From NCBI GenBank assembly GCA_052161625.1, contig CP197412.1: 64,000 nt of DNA. One strand, given 5' to 3'. This DNA comes from JBKCUI01 sp052161625 (lineage in GTDB: Bacteria; Planctomycetota; Planctomycetia; Pirellulales; Pirellulaceae). The position numbers and the translations under genes are program-made. This document shows positions 15,017 to 24,167 of this stretch, piece after piece. The notes under the pieces are model-generated. The model was not told where the DNA came from. It saw nothing but the letters and a program-made list of their open reading frames with translations, and searched no databases. Each line of letters begins with the position of its first letter. The first letter of the stretch is position 1.

Positions 15017-17502
15017 CGAATGAGCTCCAGGGTTCGCGGTAAATCCGGACCTCGAATAGCCGCTTGAATCGCATACCCATCCTCTCCCTTCGCTCCACGC
15101 AATCGAAACACCACGCGCTTGGGAATCGGGTTCTCAACACTAGCGACTCCTTCGATCCAATGGTTCGATGCAAGCCCGAGGACGCTCGAACCAGTGGTCC
15201 CGTCCACCAGCAAACTCGCTTGCTGCCAACCTCGTTCGGTCCATTCCAGAACTATCGCATCGGCGCTTTCCACTTCCACGGCTGCCACCCAATCGCTTTG
15301 GATCGCAAAGTCGATCTCGCCCATCCCTTCCGATGACCCATTCCCCTCGGAAGCCTGGATGTGCCTAGTACCCAAGTAAGGCTCGATCGCTTGATTCGGT
15401 TCTCGATTCGCATCTCCTGCTCGAAGCAATGCAAGGCTCGGGGCCCTGGGGGTCTTGAGCAATCGATACACGGAGGATTGCTGATACCGCCAACAGCGAA
15501 TTTCCATCCGCTCTTGCCCTGACTCCTCCACCGCGATTCCCGGGAGGATCGCCAGCCGCGCGCGAACGGCTTCTAACAGGAACTTCCCTCCCACCTGGGA
15601 ACTCTCGGTCGAGACGGAGCTATCGGTGGGCGAGTCGAACTGCTCCATCTTTCCCACCACCCGGTAGACGATTTGCGTTGGGTAAAGCCCGAACGAATAA
15701 ACGCCGATTCCGGCGATCGCCACCACAGCGCCAATCGTCTCCATCGCAACAACAAGCTGCGCATTGCGAGCATCTCTCAAAAAAATCCTTGTTGTCGCAC
15801 CAAATCCTGCAGGCTGCGGTGCATCGATCATCGATTGTCGGAACAACCAGGTGCGCCCCCAAATCCCAACAGGAATCCCAATCACGGCGCAAGGCGTGCA
15901 GGGAAGCATGGAGGCAACCAAACCGATGTGCCCCGCTTCCTCCATGCCGGTGAAAGCATGAATCATTCCGCAAGTCAATTGCGTGATGATAATGGGTCCG
16001 AATACGACACTGAGCAAGATCACCGCCAGGACTCCCATGAAACCATCGGCGAAGAGCAAAAGCAGGATGGTTAGGAATCCGCTGTTGAGAATTCCTAAGA
16101 AGATAAGCCCGAGGGAAAGGAGCAAATTCTGAGATCCGACCCGTTTGGTCGAAACAATGGGTTGCACCAATTCAGGCGCGATCTCTCGAGCTGAATCCAA
16201 TACTCGTACTGCGAGATCATGATTCACTCGCCTGATCTTTACTTCTATCCTGCCTGACTCGGAGCCAGGAAACTCCTGCAAGGCCGAAAGGGAATCCCCC
16301 ACCAGAACCAACTTGCCGCAGAATACGCCGGGCTTGTAGTCGATCCGCGTAATGCGTCCCCAGGGGATCAAGATCGAATGCACACGAGACTTGATCGTTG
16401 CGAAAATCGCATCTCGAATCTGGTACTCAATAAAGATCCCCTTCGCCGTGCATTGCAACGAACCAAGAACGTTCGCAAAACCCGCCATGTCGTCGCGTTC
16501 GATCGGCACGCTGATGGCCGGCAAAGGATGAATCTCGGGTTCAAGTGCATCCGACTCGGCCGAGCGAACACCTTGCGCGGCGGAAAGAATCGCAGTGCGA
16601 AACTCCTCTGCGGACTGAAAACGCGCGCTCGGGCGACGCGACAAGGCTCGCATCACGACCCGGTCCATTTCCCTCGAAACCATGGAGTTCAACTGACTGG
16701 GTGGCTCGAAATTACCAACCGGTAATTTGCCCGTGAGCAATTCATAGAATACGACTCCCAGGGAATAGATATCGATACGATGGTCAACTTCCCCAGGTGA
16801 TTCAATTTGTTCTGGAGCGAGATAGTGGAGCGTACCGAGGACCTGTTGCGTCGCAGTGATTCGAGGTGCCGAGCGGGGATCGTTCCACTTTGCGATCCCG
16901 AAGTCTGCCACCTTGAGAGCCCCATCATCCCCGAGGAGAATATTCTCCGGCTTGATGTCGCGATGAATCACGCCGCGTTGGTGTGCGTAATGCAATGCGT
17001 CGCACAAGGTCCGCATCATGTTCGACACTTCCTCGACACTAAACTCCATGGAACTCATGGCTTCGCGCAGGTTGAGGCCTACCACAAATTCCATCACCAG
17101 GAACGCCATTGCGTCGGAAGTCCGGCCGAAATCGTAGATGGCCACGATATTGGGGTGGGAAAGCTTTGCCAACACTTTGGCTTCCCGCTCAAAGCGCTCG
17201 ACAAAGGACTGGTCGGCAGAGATCTTCGAATCGATGATTTTCAACGCGACGTCTCGGTCGAGGGTTGTCTGCCTCGCTTGGTAGATACTCCCCATGCCCC
17301 CGCGGCCTATCACCCGTTTCAATTGATATTGGGGAAAACTCTTTTGCAGCCCCTCCAACTCGTCGATGGAAAGGATCGGTACAGGGAACAGACGTTTCAC
17401 CCCGCTCGATTCGGCTTGGAGCAAACAACGAGAGCAGTCCGAACCTTGGACCAAGGGAGAGCCGCATCGCGAGCACGCAACCGATTCAAGCTTGAATGCC
17501 AT
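15013..17502 (-). CDS. Membrane Ser/Thr protein kinase with zinc ribbon and PH-like region
   Basis: The protein has 829 residues. An N-terminal zinc ribbon has Cys10/13 and Cys23/26. The kinase domain (about 58-310) carries GRGGMGSIY, Lys88, HRDIKPEN (Asp182) and DFG (Asp200), so it should be active. Residues about 341-440 look like a bacterial PH-like domain (inference). Hydrophobic segments at about 458-560 and 583-605 anchor it, and the C-terminal 220 residues are probably outside the cytoplasm; they weakly recall the SecDF P1 fold, which needs a profile search. The gene lies 134 bp downstream of an ECF sigma factor in the same direction, the common planctomycete pairing in which the kinase is thought to control the sigma factor. 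Confidence 0.92.
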   Translation of the reverse strand: MAFKLESVACSRCGSPLVQGSDCSRCLLQAESSGVKRLFPVPILSIDELEGLQKSFPQYQLKRVIGRGGMGSIYQARQTTLDRDVALKIIDSKISADQSFVERFEREAKVLAKLSHPNIVAIYDFGRTSDAMAFLVMEFVVGLNLREAMSSMEFSVEEVSNMMRTLCDALHYAHQRGVIHRDIKPENILLGDDGALKVADFGIAKWNDPRSAPRITATQQVLGTLHYLAPEQIESPGEVDHRIDIYSLGVVFYELLTGKLPVGNFEPPSQLNSMVSREMDRVVMRALSRRPSARFQSAEEFRTAILSAAQGVRSAESDALEPEIHPLPAISVPIERDDMAGFANVLGSLQCTAKGIFIEYQIRDAIFATIKSRVHSILIPWGRITRIDYKPGVFCGKLVLVGDSLSALQEFPGSESGRIEVKIRRVNHDLAVRVLDSAREIAPELVQPIVSTKRVGSQNLLLSLGLIFLGILNSGFLTILLLLFADGFMGVLAVILLSVVFGPIIITQLTCGMIHAFTGMEEAGHIGLVASMLPCTPCAVIGIPVGIWGRTWLFRQSMIDAPQPAGFGATTRIFLRDARNAQLVVAMETIGAVVAIAGIGVYSFGLYPTQIVYRVVGKMEQFDSPTDSSVSTESSQVGGKFLLEAVRARLAILPGIAVEESGQERMEIRCWRYQQSSVYRLLKTPRAPSLALLRAGDANREPNQAIEPYLGTRHIQASEGNGSSEGMGEIDFAIQSDWVAAVEVESADAIVLEWTERGWQQASLLVDGTTGSSVLGLASNHWIEGVASVENPIPKRVVFRLRGAKGEDGYAIQAAIRGPDLPRTLELIR

Positions 17503-17635
17503 AACCTATTCACCCAAAACCGCAAACACATAGAAAGAAGGAGACTTGGTACAACCACACTTCCGACAAACTTTTCTGCCGGTTACAGCATCGATGGGAA
17601 AACGGCCAAGAATTTTTATCCGGTGCGTTTCGTGG

Positions 17636-18361
17636 TTACCCTTTTGGAAGCGTCGAGCGGGAAGCGACGGCCGACGCGAGAAACGCGATTTCCTCATCCA
17701 ACGACTCCAGATCATCGATCGTTTCGGCCACCACTTCGCGAAGCGTGGCGCCAAACCGATGCTTGAGCCGATGCATCGCGACCTTGGCCGCCGAAGCCGA
17801 TATGCCGAGCGCCTCCCCCAATCGCAGGTAGAGATTCGCATTCATCTCGGAGGTCAAATGGCCCCGAAGCAACTGGAAGACCAAATGCCGATCATTGTCG
17901 ACATATTCAGCCTCCAATCTTTGCATGGCGTTCTCGACGACTTGATCGGCCCACCTCGTAAAGAACTCCGCATCGGGCACCGGAAGCGAACTGCCCCCCA
18001 CCTCAACAGGCCCCAACTCCACCGAATCGTCCAAGGAATATTGGGCCGCATGGCCCCCTCGCTTTTCCCTCGTTGCGAAACGATGCCGGTCGATCAAATA
18101 CTGCTTCCAAGAGTGAAGAAGAAACGCGCGAAATCGACCTCGCGACGGGTCCGCCCGCTGGAGCAACCCACCTGCGAGCATTTCTTCTACAAACCCCTGC
18201 GTCGCATCTTCGGCATCCTCTGCCCCGAGCCCCTTTTGCCTGGCATAGTGGTAGAGAGGCCCCCAATACTTTTGGACCAATTGTCCAAAATGAGTCCGCG
18301 GCGTTCCGCTGTGTTCCTTGGCCGCTTGAAACACGGCCGTCCAGTGGGTTGTCGTAAACAT
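17636..18361 (-). CDS. ECF-type RNA polymerase sigma factor
   Basis: About 241 residues from ATG 18361, which has TAGG nine bases upstream; ATG 18370 and TTG 18388 are alternative in-frame starts. Sigma region 2 spans HFGQLVQKYWGPLYHYARQ to FRAFLLHSWKQYLIDRHR, and region 4 spans LRLGEALGISASAAKVAMHRLKHRFG, a helix-turn-helix for -35 recognition. No region 3 or anti-sigma gene is present. The long linker and the pairing with a downstream Ser/Thr kinase fit the planctomycete kinase-linked ECF groups. It is divergent from tyrA, with a 167-bp spacer. Confidence 0.9.
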   Translation of the reverse strand: MFTTTHWTAVFQAAKEHSGTPRTHFGQLVQKYWGPLYHYARQKGLGAEDAEDATQGFVEEMLAGGLLQRADPSRGRFRAFLLHSWKQYLIDRHRFATREKRGGHAAQYSLDDSVELGPVEVGGSSLPVPDAEFFTRWADQVVENAMQRLEAEYVDNDRHLVFQLLRGHLTSEMNANLYLRLGEALGISASAAKVAMHRLKHRFGATLREVVAETIDDLESLDEEIAFLASAVASRSTLPKG

Positions 18362-18528
18362 GAATTCCATCCTACCAAATGCCAACAAACGGTTGACGTG
18401 GAATCGCCAAATGTTCCGGCTGCCCTGTTCGCAAGTCGCAGGGTGGACTGTAGACTACCATCCCTTCAAGACTACTCGACCCCGTTCCTGACGACTAGAC
18501 AAGGTGATCTCCCGACGTCGTCTTCATC

Positions 18529-19401
18529 GTGGCTTTGAACGCATCTATGGTTTGGCAGCGAGTTTGTATCATCGGAGTTGGGCTGTTGGGCGGATCCATC
18601 GGCCTGGCGCTCAAACGAAAGCGGCTCGCGAAGCAAGTCGTCGGGGTAGGTCGTTCGATTTCTCGTTTGGATACCGCTCTCCAACGAGGCGCGATCGATG
18701 TCGCAACCGACGATATCCTCGCAGGGGCTCGCGATGCCGATCTCATCATCGCTTGCACTCCCGTCCAGTCGATTGTCGACTCCCTCGCCGTCGCTGCCTC
18801 CGTCGCCCAATCAAATGCGATCCTCACCGATGTCGGGAGCACCAAACAGAGCATCATCCGAGGCGCAGTCGGTCGGCTCCCCGCTTCGCAGTATATCGGG
18901 AGCCATCCGATTGCGGGTGGCCACCACAGCGGCGTCGAACACGCCGTCGGAACCTTGCTCGATGGCGCCCTCGTAGTCATCACCCCGACCGACATAACGC
19001 CGAAAGATCTCACCGATCGCATGACCCGGTTTTGGGAGTCGATGGGCTCTCGAACTTGCATTCTCACTCCCCAGGAGCACGACGAAGCTCTCGCGATTTC
19101 CAGCCATTTGCCCCACATGGTCGCCTCCGCCCTCGCGGGAACAACCCCTTCTCATATGCTGCAATTTGTCGGGAAAGGCTGGATGGATTCGACGCGCATC
19201 GCCGCCAGCAACCCCCAGCTCTGGCGGCAGATCTTAGAAGAAAACCACGCTCCAGCCTTACAAGCCTTGAAGAACTTTGCCACAATCTGCCAAACATGGA
19301 TCGAGGCACTCGAACAAGGGGACTTCGACCGTGTGGAATCACTACTCGAAGCAGGAAAAGCAACCCGTGACGCTGTGGCAAGTCGACATCTATCCGGCTG
19401 A
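18529..19401 (+). CDS. tyrA: Prephenate dehydrogenase
   Basis: The protein has 290 residues and consists of the dehydrogenase domain only, with no chorismate mutase or ACT domain. It oxidises prephenate (or arogenate) to the 4-hydroxyphenylpyruvate/tyrosine precursor with NAD(P). The Rossmann motif is GVGLLGGSIG (about 16-25), followed by IIACTPVQSIVD, ILTDVGSTK and the catalytic GSHPIAGGHHSGVEHA (His126). The annotated start is GTG; ATG seven codons later (18547) is also possible, and neither has a clear ribosome site. Its last 35 bases overlap the proposed start of purL, suggesting coupled expression. Confidence 0.92.
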   Translation: MALNASMVWQRVCIIGVGLLGGSIGLALKRKRLAKQVVGVGRSISRLDTALQRGAIDVATDDILAGARDADLIIACTPVQSIVDSLAVAASVAQSNAILTDVGSTKQSIIRGAVGRLPASQYIGSHPIAGGHHSGVEHAVGTLLDGALVVITPTDITPKDLTDRMTRFWESMGSRTCILTPQEHDEALAISSHLPHMVASALAGTTPSHMLQFVGKGWMDSTRIAASNPQLWRQILEENHAPALQALKNFATICQTWIEALEQGDFDRVESLLEAGKATRDAVASRHLSG

Positions 19402-22306
19402 TGGTCAGCCTGACTCTCTCGGAGCCTCCGCCGCCAAGGCCGCTTGCGAACTCGGCATCTCGAACGACTTGATCGTCCACGGGGCATACGGATTCCTCAT
19501 CCAAGGGTCCGTAGATCTCGCCGCAGTTCAGCACGTCGCCAGAGACCTCCTCTCCGACCCCATCGCCCAACGCTGCATCGCCGCTCCCATCAGCGACAAC
19601 TGCCTCTCCACTCCCCCAACCTCCAACAGGCAGGCGACCCTGGTCTACGCACTGCCCAAGCCCGGTGTGATGGACCCGGTCGCTCAAAGCACTCTCAAAC
19701 TGCTCCGCGATATCGGACTGGATGTCGACGAAGTCCGCACGTTTCGCAAGTACTGGATCGGAACCCGGTCGGGCTCTGTCGAACCCTCTATCGTTGACCG
19801 GATGTGCCAAAAGGTCCTGGCCAACGATTCGATCGAACAAGTCAACGTGGGACCGTTGCGATTGACCGAATTGGCCGTCGGATCGGTTTACAGCTTCCAA
19901 AAAGTCATCGTCCCGATCTCGAATCTCGATGACGCGGCCTTGATGAAACTCAGCAAGGACGGACAACTCTACTTCACACTCCCTGAATTCAAAACCATCC
20001 AAACCCACTTCGCGACCCTGGGACGCGAACCCACTGATATCGAACTAGAAACCATCGCCCAAACTTGGAGCGAACACTGCAGCCACAAAACGCTCGGCGG
20101 AAAAATCGAATACACCGACGAAAACGGTACCCGGCAGTTCCAGTCGATGCTCAAGGAAACGATCTTCGCCGCAACAGTCCAAATTCGCAAAGAACTCGGC
20201 GATCAAGATTGGTGCGTCAGCGTGTTCAAGGATAATGCGGGAGTCGTGACTTTCGACGACGACGATTGCGTCGTCTTCAAAGTGGAAACGCACAACCACC
20301 CTTCCGCGATCGAACCGTATGGCGGTGCCAACACCGGACTCGGTGGGGTCATTCGCGATCCATTAGGAACCGGCCTCGGAGCCAAGCCGGTATGTAGCAC
20401 CGATGTCTTCTGCTTCGCAAACCCCGATTACGATCCTGCGAAGCTACCACCTGGAGTCCTCCATCCGCGACGCGTCATGTCGGGGGTCGTCTCCGGTGTT
20501 CGAGACTACGGTAACCGAATGGGAATCCCCACGGTCAACGGTGCCGTTTACTTCGACGATCGGTACCTTGGCAACCCACTCGTCTACTGCGGCAATGTCG
20601 GCATCATCCCTCGCAATAAAGTCGAAAAGCACGCGCTGCCAGGCGACCGGATCGTCGCCATCGGCGGTAGAACCGGACGGGACGGTATCCACGGAGCTAC
20701 CTTTAGTAGCGTGGAATTAACAGAAGAAAGCGAATCCATTTCGGGGGGCGCAGTCCAAATTGGAAATGCGATCACCGAGAAAATGGTCCTCGATGTCCTC
20801 CTCGCTGCACGCGATGAAGGTCTTTACAGCGCAGTGACCGACTGCGGCGCAGGGGGTTTCAGCAGCGCTGTTGGCGAAATGGGTGAGGACATCGGTGCAG
20901 AGGTTTGGTTAGAACAAGCTCCCCTCAAATACGAAGGCCTTAGCTACACGGAAATTTGGATCAGCGAAGCGCAAGAGCGAATGATTCTTGCAGTACCACC
21001 TGAGAAGATCGATCGCTTGAAGGCGCTCTGCGCTAGCGAAGGGGTCGAAGCTGCAGTCCTCGGCGTCTACACGCCGACCGGAAATCTTCGATTGATGTAT
21101 CGAGGAGAAGAAGTCGGGTGCTTGAGCATGGAATTCCTCCACGGAGGTCGCCCCCCCATCGTTCGGCAAGCGGTCTACCAACCCTCGGCCACAATCCCTC
21201 TTTCCCTGCCGAACCTCTCGCGCGAAGCGATCGAATCAACCCTGCTGGATATCCTCTCGCACCCAACCGTTGCGAGCAAGCATTGGATCATCCGACAATA
21301 CGATCACGAAGTGCAAGCTGGCAGTGTGGTGAAACCACTTGTCGGTCCATCCTGCAATGGACCGAGCGACGCTGCCGTGGTCAAACCGAAACTGAATAGC
21401 TCCAAAGGCATCGTTCTCGCTTGCGGGATGAACCCCACACTCGGCGACTTCGATCCGTACCACATGGCAACCTCCGCGATGGACGAAGCCGTTCGCAACG
21501 CCGTCGCCGTCGGTGCCGATCCCTCCAAGTTGGCTGTCTTGGATAACTTCTGCTGGGGCAATACCGAAAAGCCTGAGACTCTCGGAACGCTCGTCCGGGC
21601 TGCCATCGCGTGCCACGACTTGGCGGTCCAATGGAAGACTCCCTTCATTAGCGGAAAGGATAGTCTCAACAACGAGTTCTCCTTTACCGACGATTCGGGC
21701 GCCAAAAAAACCATTGCGATCCCTTGCTCGCTCCTCATCAGCGCCATGGGACAAATTGAGAATTGCCAACAAGCCATCACGATGGACTTGAAGAAAGTGG
21801 GGAACGCCATCTATCTAGTCGGCGTCACTCGCGAAGAACTCGCCGGTTCCCAGGTAGCGAGATCTCTTGGACTCAAGGGTGGTAAAGTGCCGGAGGTGGA
21901 TGCGCCGCTCGCGATGCGACTCTACGAAGGCATTCATCGCGCGATTCGAAACAAGCAGATCGTGTCCTGCCACGATTTGAGCGAAGGTGGATTGGCGGTC
22001 TCGCTAGCGGAGATGGCGTTCGCTGGGGAACTCGGCGTTTCCACCGACCTCACCGCGATGCGACAAGCCTGCTTTGTCAGCGCGGAAACGGCACTGTTCT
22101 CCGAGTCCAACAGCCGATTGCTCTGCGAAGTTCCTGCGGATTGCACCGAGGCTTTCGAATCTGCGTTCGAAGGCTTACCCGTTTATCGCTTGGGCACCGT
22201 CGAACCGCACGATCGAGTCACCCTATCGTCCGACGGAAAGACACTCATCGATGTCCCTTGGAAACAGCTTCGCGATCGATGGCTCGCGCCGCTCGATTGG
22301 CAATAG
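19367..22306 (+). CDS. purL: Phosphoribosylformylglycinamidine synthase, PurL with N-terminal PurS-like extension
   Basis: About 979 residues from GTG 19367, with AGGA 10 bases upstream; the open frame continues further upstream but only inside tyrA. It converts FGAR to FGAM with ATP and ammonia from glutamine in purine synthesis. Motifs include TWSEHCSHKT, VFKVETHNHPSAIEPYGGAN, DCGAGGFSSAVGEMGED, LDNFCWGN and FISGKDSLNNEF. The first about 200 residues precede the point where the short PurL type begins and look like PurS (ATLVYALPKPGVMDPVAQ), while the glutaminase domain of the long E. coli form is absent, so a separate PurQ is expected elsewhere. It overlaps tyrA by 35 bp and precedes a dehydrogenase gene by 18 bp. 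Confidence 0.95.
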   Translation: MTLWQVDIYPADGQPDSLGASAAKAACELGISNDLIVHGAYGFLIQGSVDLAAVQHVARDLLSDPIAQRCIAAPISDNCLSTPPTSNRQATLVYALPKPGVMDPVAQSTLKLLRDIGLDVDEVRTFRKYWIGTRSGSVEPSIVDRMCQKVLANDSIEQVNVGPLRLTELAVGSVYSFQKVIVPISNLDDAALMKLSKDGQLYFTLPEFKTIQTHFATLGREPTDIELETIAQTWSEHCSHKTLGGKIEYTDENGTRQFQSMLKETIFAATVQIRKELGDQDWCVSVFKDNAGVVTFDDDDCVVFKVETHNHPSAIEPYGGANTGLGGVIRDPLGTGLGAKPVCSTDVFCFANPDYDPAKLPPGVLHPRRVMSGVVSGVRDYGNRMGIPTVNGAVYFDDRYLGNPLVYCGNVGIIPRNKVEKHALPGDRIVAIGGRTGRDGIHGATFSSVELTEESESISGGAVQIGNAITEKMVLDVLLAARDEGLYSAVTDCGAGGFSSAVGEMGEDIGAEVWLEQAPLKYEGLSYTEIWISEAQERMILAVPPEKIDRLKALCASEGVEAAVLGVYTPTGNLRLMYRGEEVGCLSMEFLHGGRPPIVRQAVYQPSATIPLSLPNLSREAIESTLLDILSHPTVASKHWIIRQYDHEVQAGSVVKPLVGPSCNGPSDAAVVKPKLNSSKGIVLACGMNPTLGDFDPYHMATSAMDEAVRNAVAVGADPSKLAVLDNFCWGNTEKPETLGTLVRAAIACHDLAVQWKTPFISGKDSLNNEFSFTDDSGAKKTIAIPCSLLISAMGQIENCQQAITMDLKKVGNAIYLVGVTREELAGSQVARSLGLKGGKVPEVDAPLAMRLYEGIHRAIRNKQIVSCHDLSEGGLAVSLAEMAFAGELGVSTDLTAMRQACFVSAETALFSESNSRLLCEVPADCTEAFESAFEGLPVYRLGTVEPHDRVTLSSDGKTLIDVPWKQLRDRWLAPLDWQ

Positions 22307-22324
22307 CACTCGATTGGAACGAAC

Positions 22325-23314
22325 ATGTCGATGCACCCGATTCGTCCCTACACGATCTGGACCAATGCAAGCTTCCCCGCACCTGCCGAAAAACTCTTGC
22401 GGGATGCCTTGGGTTCGCATCGTCTGATCGTCGCAAACCAAACCAGCAGCTCGAATCTAGTAGGCAGCCCAGCAGATCCTGCGCTGGCAGAGGCACAGAT
22501 CGCTTTCGGTCAGCCCGATGCACAGCAATTGCTTCAGCTACCCAATATCCAGTGGGTCCACTTAACGTCCGCAGGATACACGGCCTACGATCGCGAAGAT
22601 TTGAAGGATGCGTTCCGGGGCCGCAACGCATGGCTCACCACCAGCTCCGGGGTCTACGACGAACCGTGCGCGGAACATGTGTTTGCCATGATGATGAGCC
22701 TCGCCCGCCAATTGCCTGCATGCCTCGACGAGCAACGAAGCCACCGAGCTTGGTCGGCCCCATCGATCCGACGCAATAGCTTCCTGCTCCGAGGCCAAAA
22801 AGCGATCCTGTTCGGTTACGGAGAAATCGCCAAGCGCCTCGTCGAATTGCTTGCTCCCTTTCACATGGAAATCGTTGGGGTTCGTCGAAAACCGAAGGGG
22901 AACGAATCGATTCCCATTTTGTCGCACGAACAAGCGGACGAGTGGCTGAGCAACGCCGATCATGTGATCAATATTCTCCCCGCAAACGCGAGCACCCAAG
23001 GCTACTTTGATCGAAACCGTCTGGCGAGGCTGAGACCCGACGCCATCTTCTACAACATCGGACGCGGAAACACGGTCGATCAAGACGCCTTGGTCGACCT
23101 GCTCCATCGGTCGCAACTGGCAGCGGCGTATCTGGATGTCACCACACCGGAACCACTCCCTGCGGAGCATCCCCTGTGGACCGCTCGAAATTGTTTCATC
23201 ACACCCCACTCCGCAGGAGGCTTTCGAGAGGAAATGGAGTCCCTAGTAAAACACTTCCTCGAGAACCTTGCTCGCTTTGAACAGAACGAGCCCTTGAAAA
23301 ACCGAGTGATCTAA
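22325..23314 (+). CDS. D-2-hydroxyacid dehydrogenase, NAD-dependent
   Basis: The protein has 329 residues with an ATG start and GGA six bases upstream. The nucleotide-binding motif GYGEIAKRL (Gly164, Gly166), the substrate Arg247 in NIGRGNTVD, the acidic PEP segment (about 275-277) and His295 in ITPHSAGG give the catalytic Arg-Glu-His set of the family. It reduces or oxidises a 2-keto/2-hydroxy acid; the exact substrate (phosphoglycerate, glyoxylate or other) cannot be read from sequence. There is no ACT domain, so it is not a full-length SerA. It lies 18 bp after purL and is probably in the same transcript. Confidence 0.88.
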   Translation: MSMHPIRPYTIWTNASFPAPAEKLLRDALGSHRLIVANQTSSSNLVGSPADPALAEAQIAFGQPDAQQLLQLPNIQWVHLTSAGYTAYDREDLKDAFRGRNAWLTTSSGVYDEPCAEHVFAMMMSLARQLPACLDEQRSHRAWSAPSIRRNSFLLRGQKAILFGYGEIAKRLVELLAPFHMEIVGVRRKPKGNESIPILSHEQADEWLSNADHVINILPANASTQGYFDRNRLARLRPDAIFYNIGRGNTVDQDALVDLLHRSQLAAAYLDVTTPEPLPAEHPLWTARNCFITPHSAGGFREEMESLVKHFLENLARFEQNEPLKNRVI

Positions 23315-23338
23315 TCGCAACGGTGCGTCCGGCTCCCA

Positions 23339-23387
23339 CCCCTCGCCCCTCGCCCCTCGCCCCTCGCTACTCGCTACTCGCTACTCG
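23339..23387. repeat. Seven 7-bp tandem repeats overlapping a glycosyltransferase stop codon
   Basis: Four perfect CCCCTCG units (23339-23366) are followed by three perfect CTACTCG units (23367-23387). The leftward glycosyltransferase ends inside the tract: its last residues Ala-Ser-Ser-Glu and its TAG stop (23374-23376) are read from the repeats. A 7-bp unit is not a multiple of three, so copy changes shift the frame of the extreme C-terminus. Confidence 0.9.
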
Positions 23388-24165
23388 CTTTGCTTTTCGT
23401 CGATCGCAATCGAGCGACGCGGTGCAAGGAATCGATGGTGGAAAGAGCTTCCTTGATCGAGATCTTCGAATCCCCTTGCTGCCGTTCGGTATAGACGATA
23501 CCCACTTCCGTCCAACGATTGCCCTGGTCGATCAAATGCCAGAGGATTTCTTCGAGGAAACCATATCCCTTGCCGTGAATGGATGTCCAATCCAGCCGAG
23601 CCAAGGCGGCGACGCGGTAAAGTCGATAGGCACTGCTGCAGTCTCGCACCTTCCACCCGACCACCCAACGCGCGTACGCGTTCGCGCATCGACTCACGAA
23701 AATTCGCTTCCAAGAACAGCCCTCCAAACCACCTCCCGCGACGTAACGCGATCCGATCACCAAGTCGTGGGTCGGGCGCTGAGCAAGCAGTTTCGGAATC
23801 GCGGCCGGATCATGACTCAAATCGGCATCCAGATTCAAAACCCAGTCGTAATGGTTCTCGATGGCATGTCGCATTCCCGCGCGGATGGCGGTCCCTAGCC
23901 CAAGTTTTCCGGATCGATGGATCAAGAACGTATGGGGACGTGTCTTGCTCTTTTCCCTCACCCATTCGGCTGTCCCGTCGGGAGAGTTATCATCGACGAC
24001 GAGGATGTCACTCCCAGGAAGGATTGCATCCAGTTTGTCGAAAAGGGACGGGAGATTCAGCTTCTCGTTGTACGTGCAAACGAGAACCAGCAGTCGCTCC
24101 TCCTGGTTCAGCCCTGCCGAAGCAAGGCTGGCATCGGCGGTTGCGTCAAGCTTGTTAAGATCCAA
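23374..24165 (-). CDS. Family 2 glycosyltransferase, polyprenol-phosphate mannosyltransferase type
   Basis: The protein has 263 residues from a TTG start preceded by GAAGG nine bases upstream. VLVCTYNE (about 27-34), ILVVDDNSPDGT, the DAD metal site (113-115, LNLDADLSHDP) and FLEEILWHL match GT2 enzymes such as dolichol- or polyprenol-phosphate mannose synthase, which move a sugar from a nucleotide donor to a lipid phosphate. No C-terminal membrane segments are present, as in the single-domain soluble type. It begins two bases after the gyrA stop, so it is probably translated from the gyrA message. Its stop codon lies inside a 7-bp repeat tract. Confidence 0.9.
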   Translation of the reverse strand: MDLNKLDATADASLASAGLNQEERLLVLVCTYNEKLNLPSLFDKLDAILPGSDILVVDDNSPDGTAEWVREKSKTRPHTFLIHRSGKLGLGTAIRAGMRHAIENHYDWVLNLDADLSHDPAAIPKLLAQRPTHDLVIGSRYVAGGGLEGCSWKRIFVSRCANAYARWVVGWKVRDCSSAYRLYRVAALARLDWTSIHGKGYGFLEEILWHLIDQGNRWTEVGIVYTERQQGDSKISIKEALSTIDSLHRVARLRSTKSKASSE

Positions 24166-24167
24166 CC

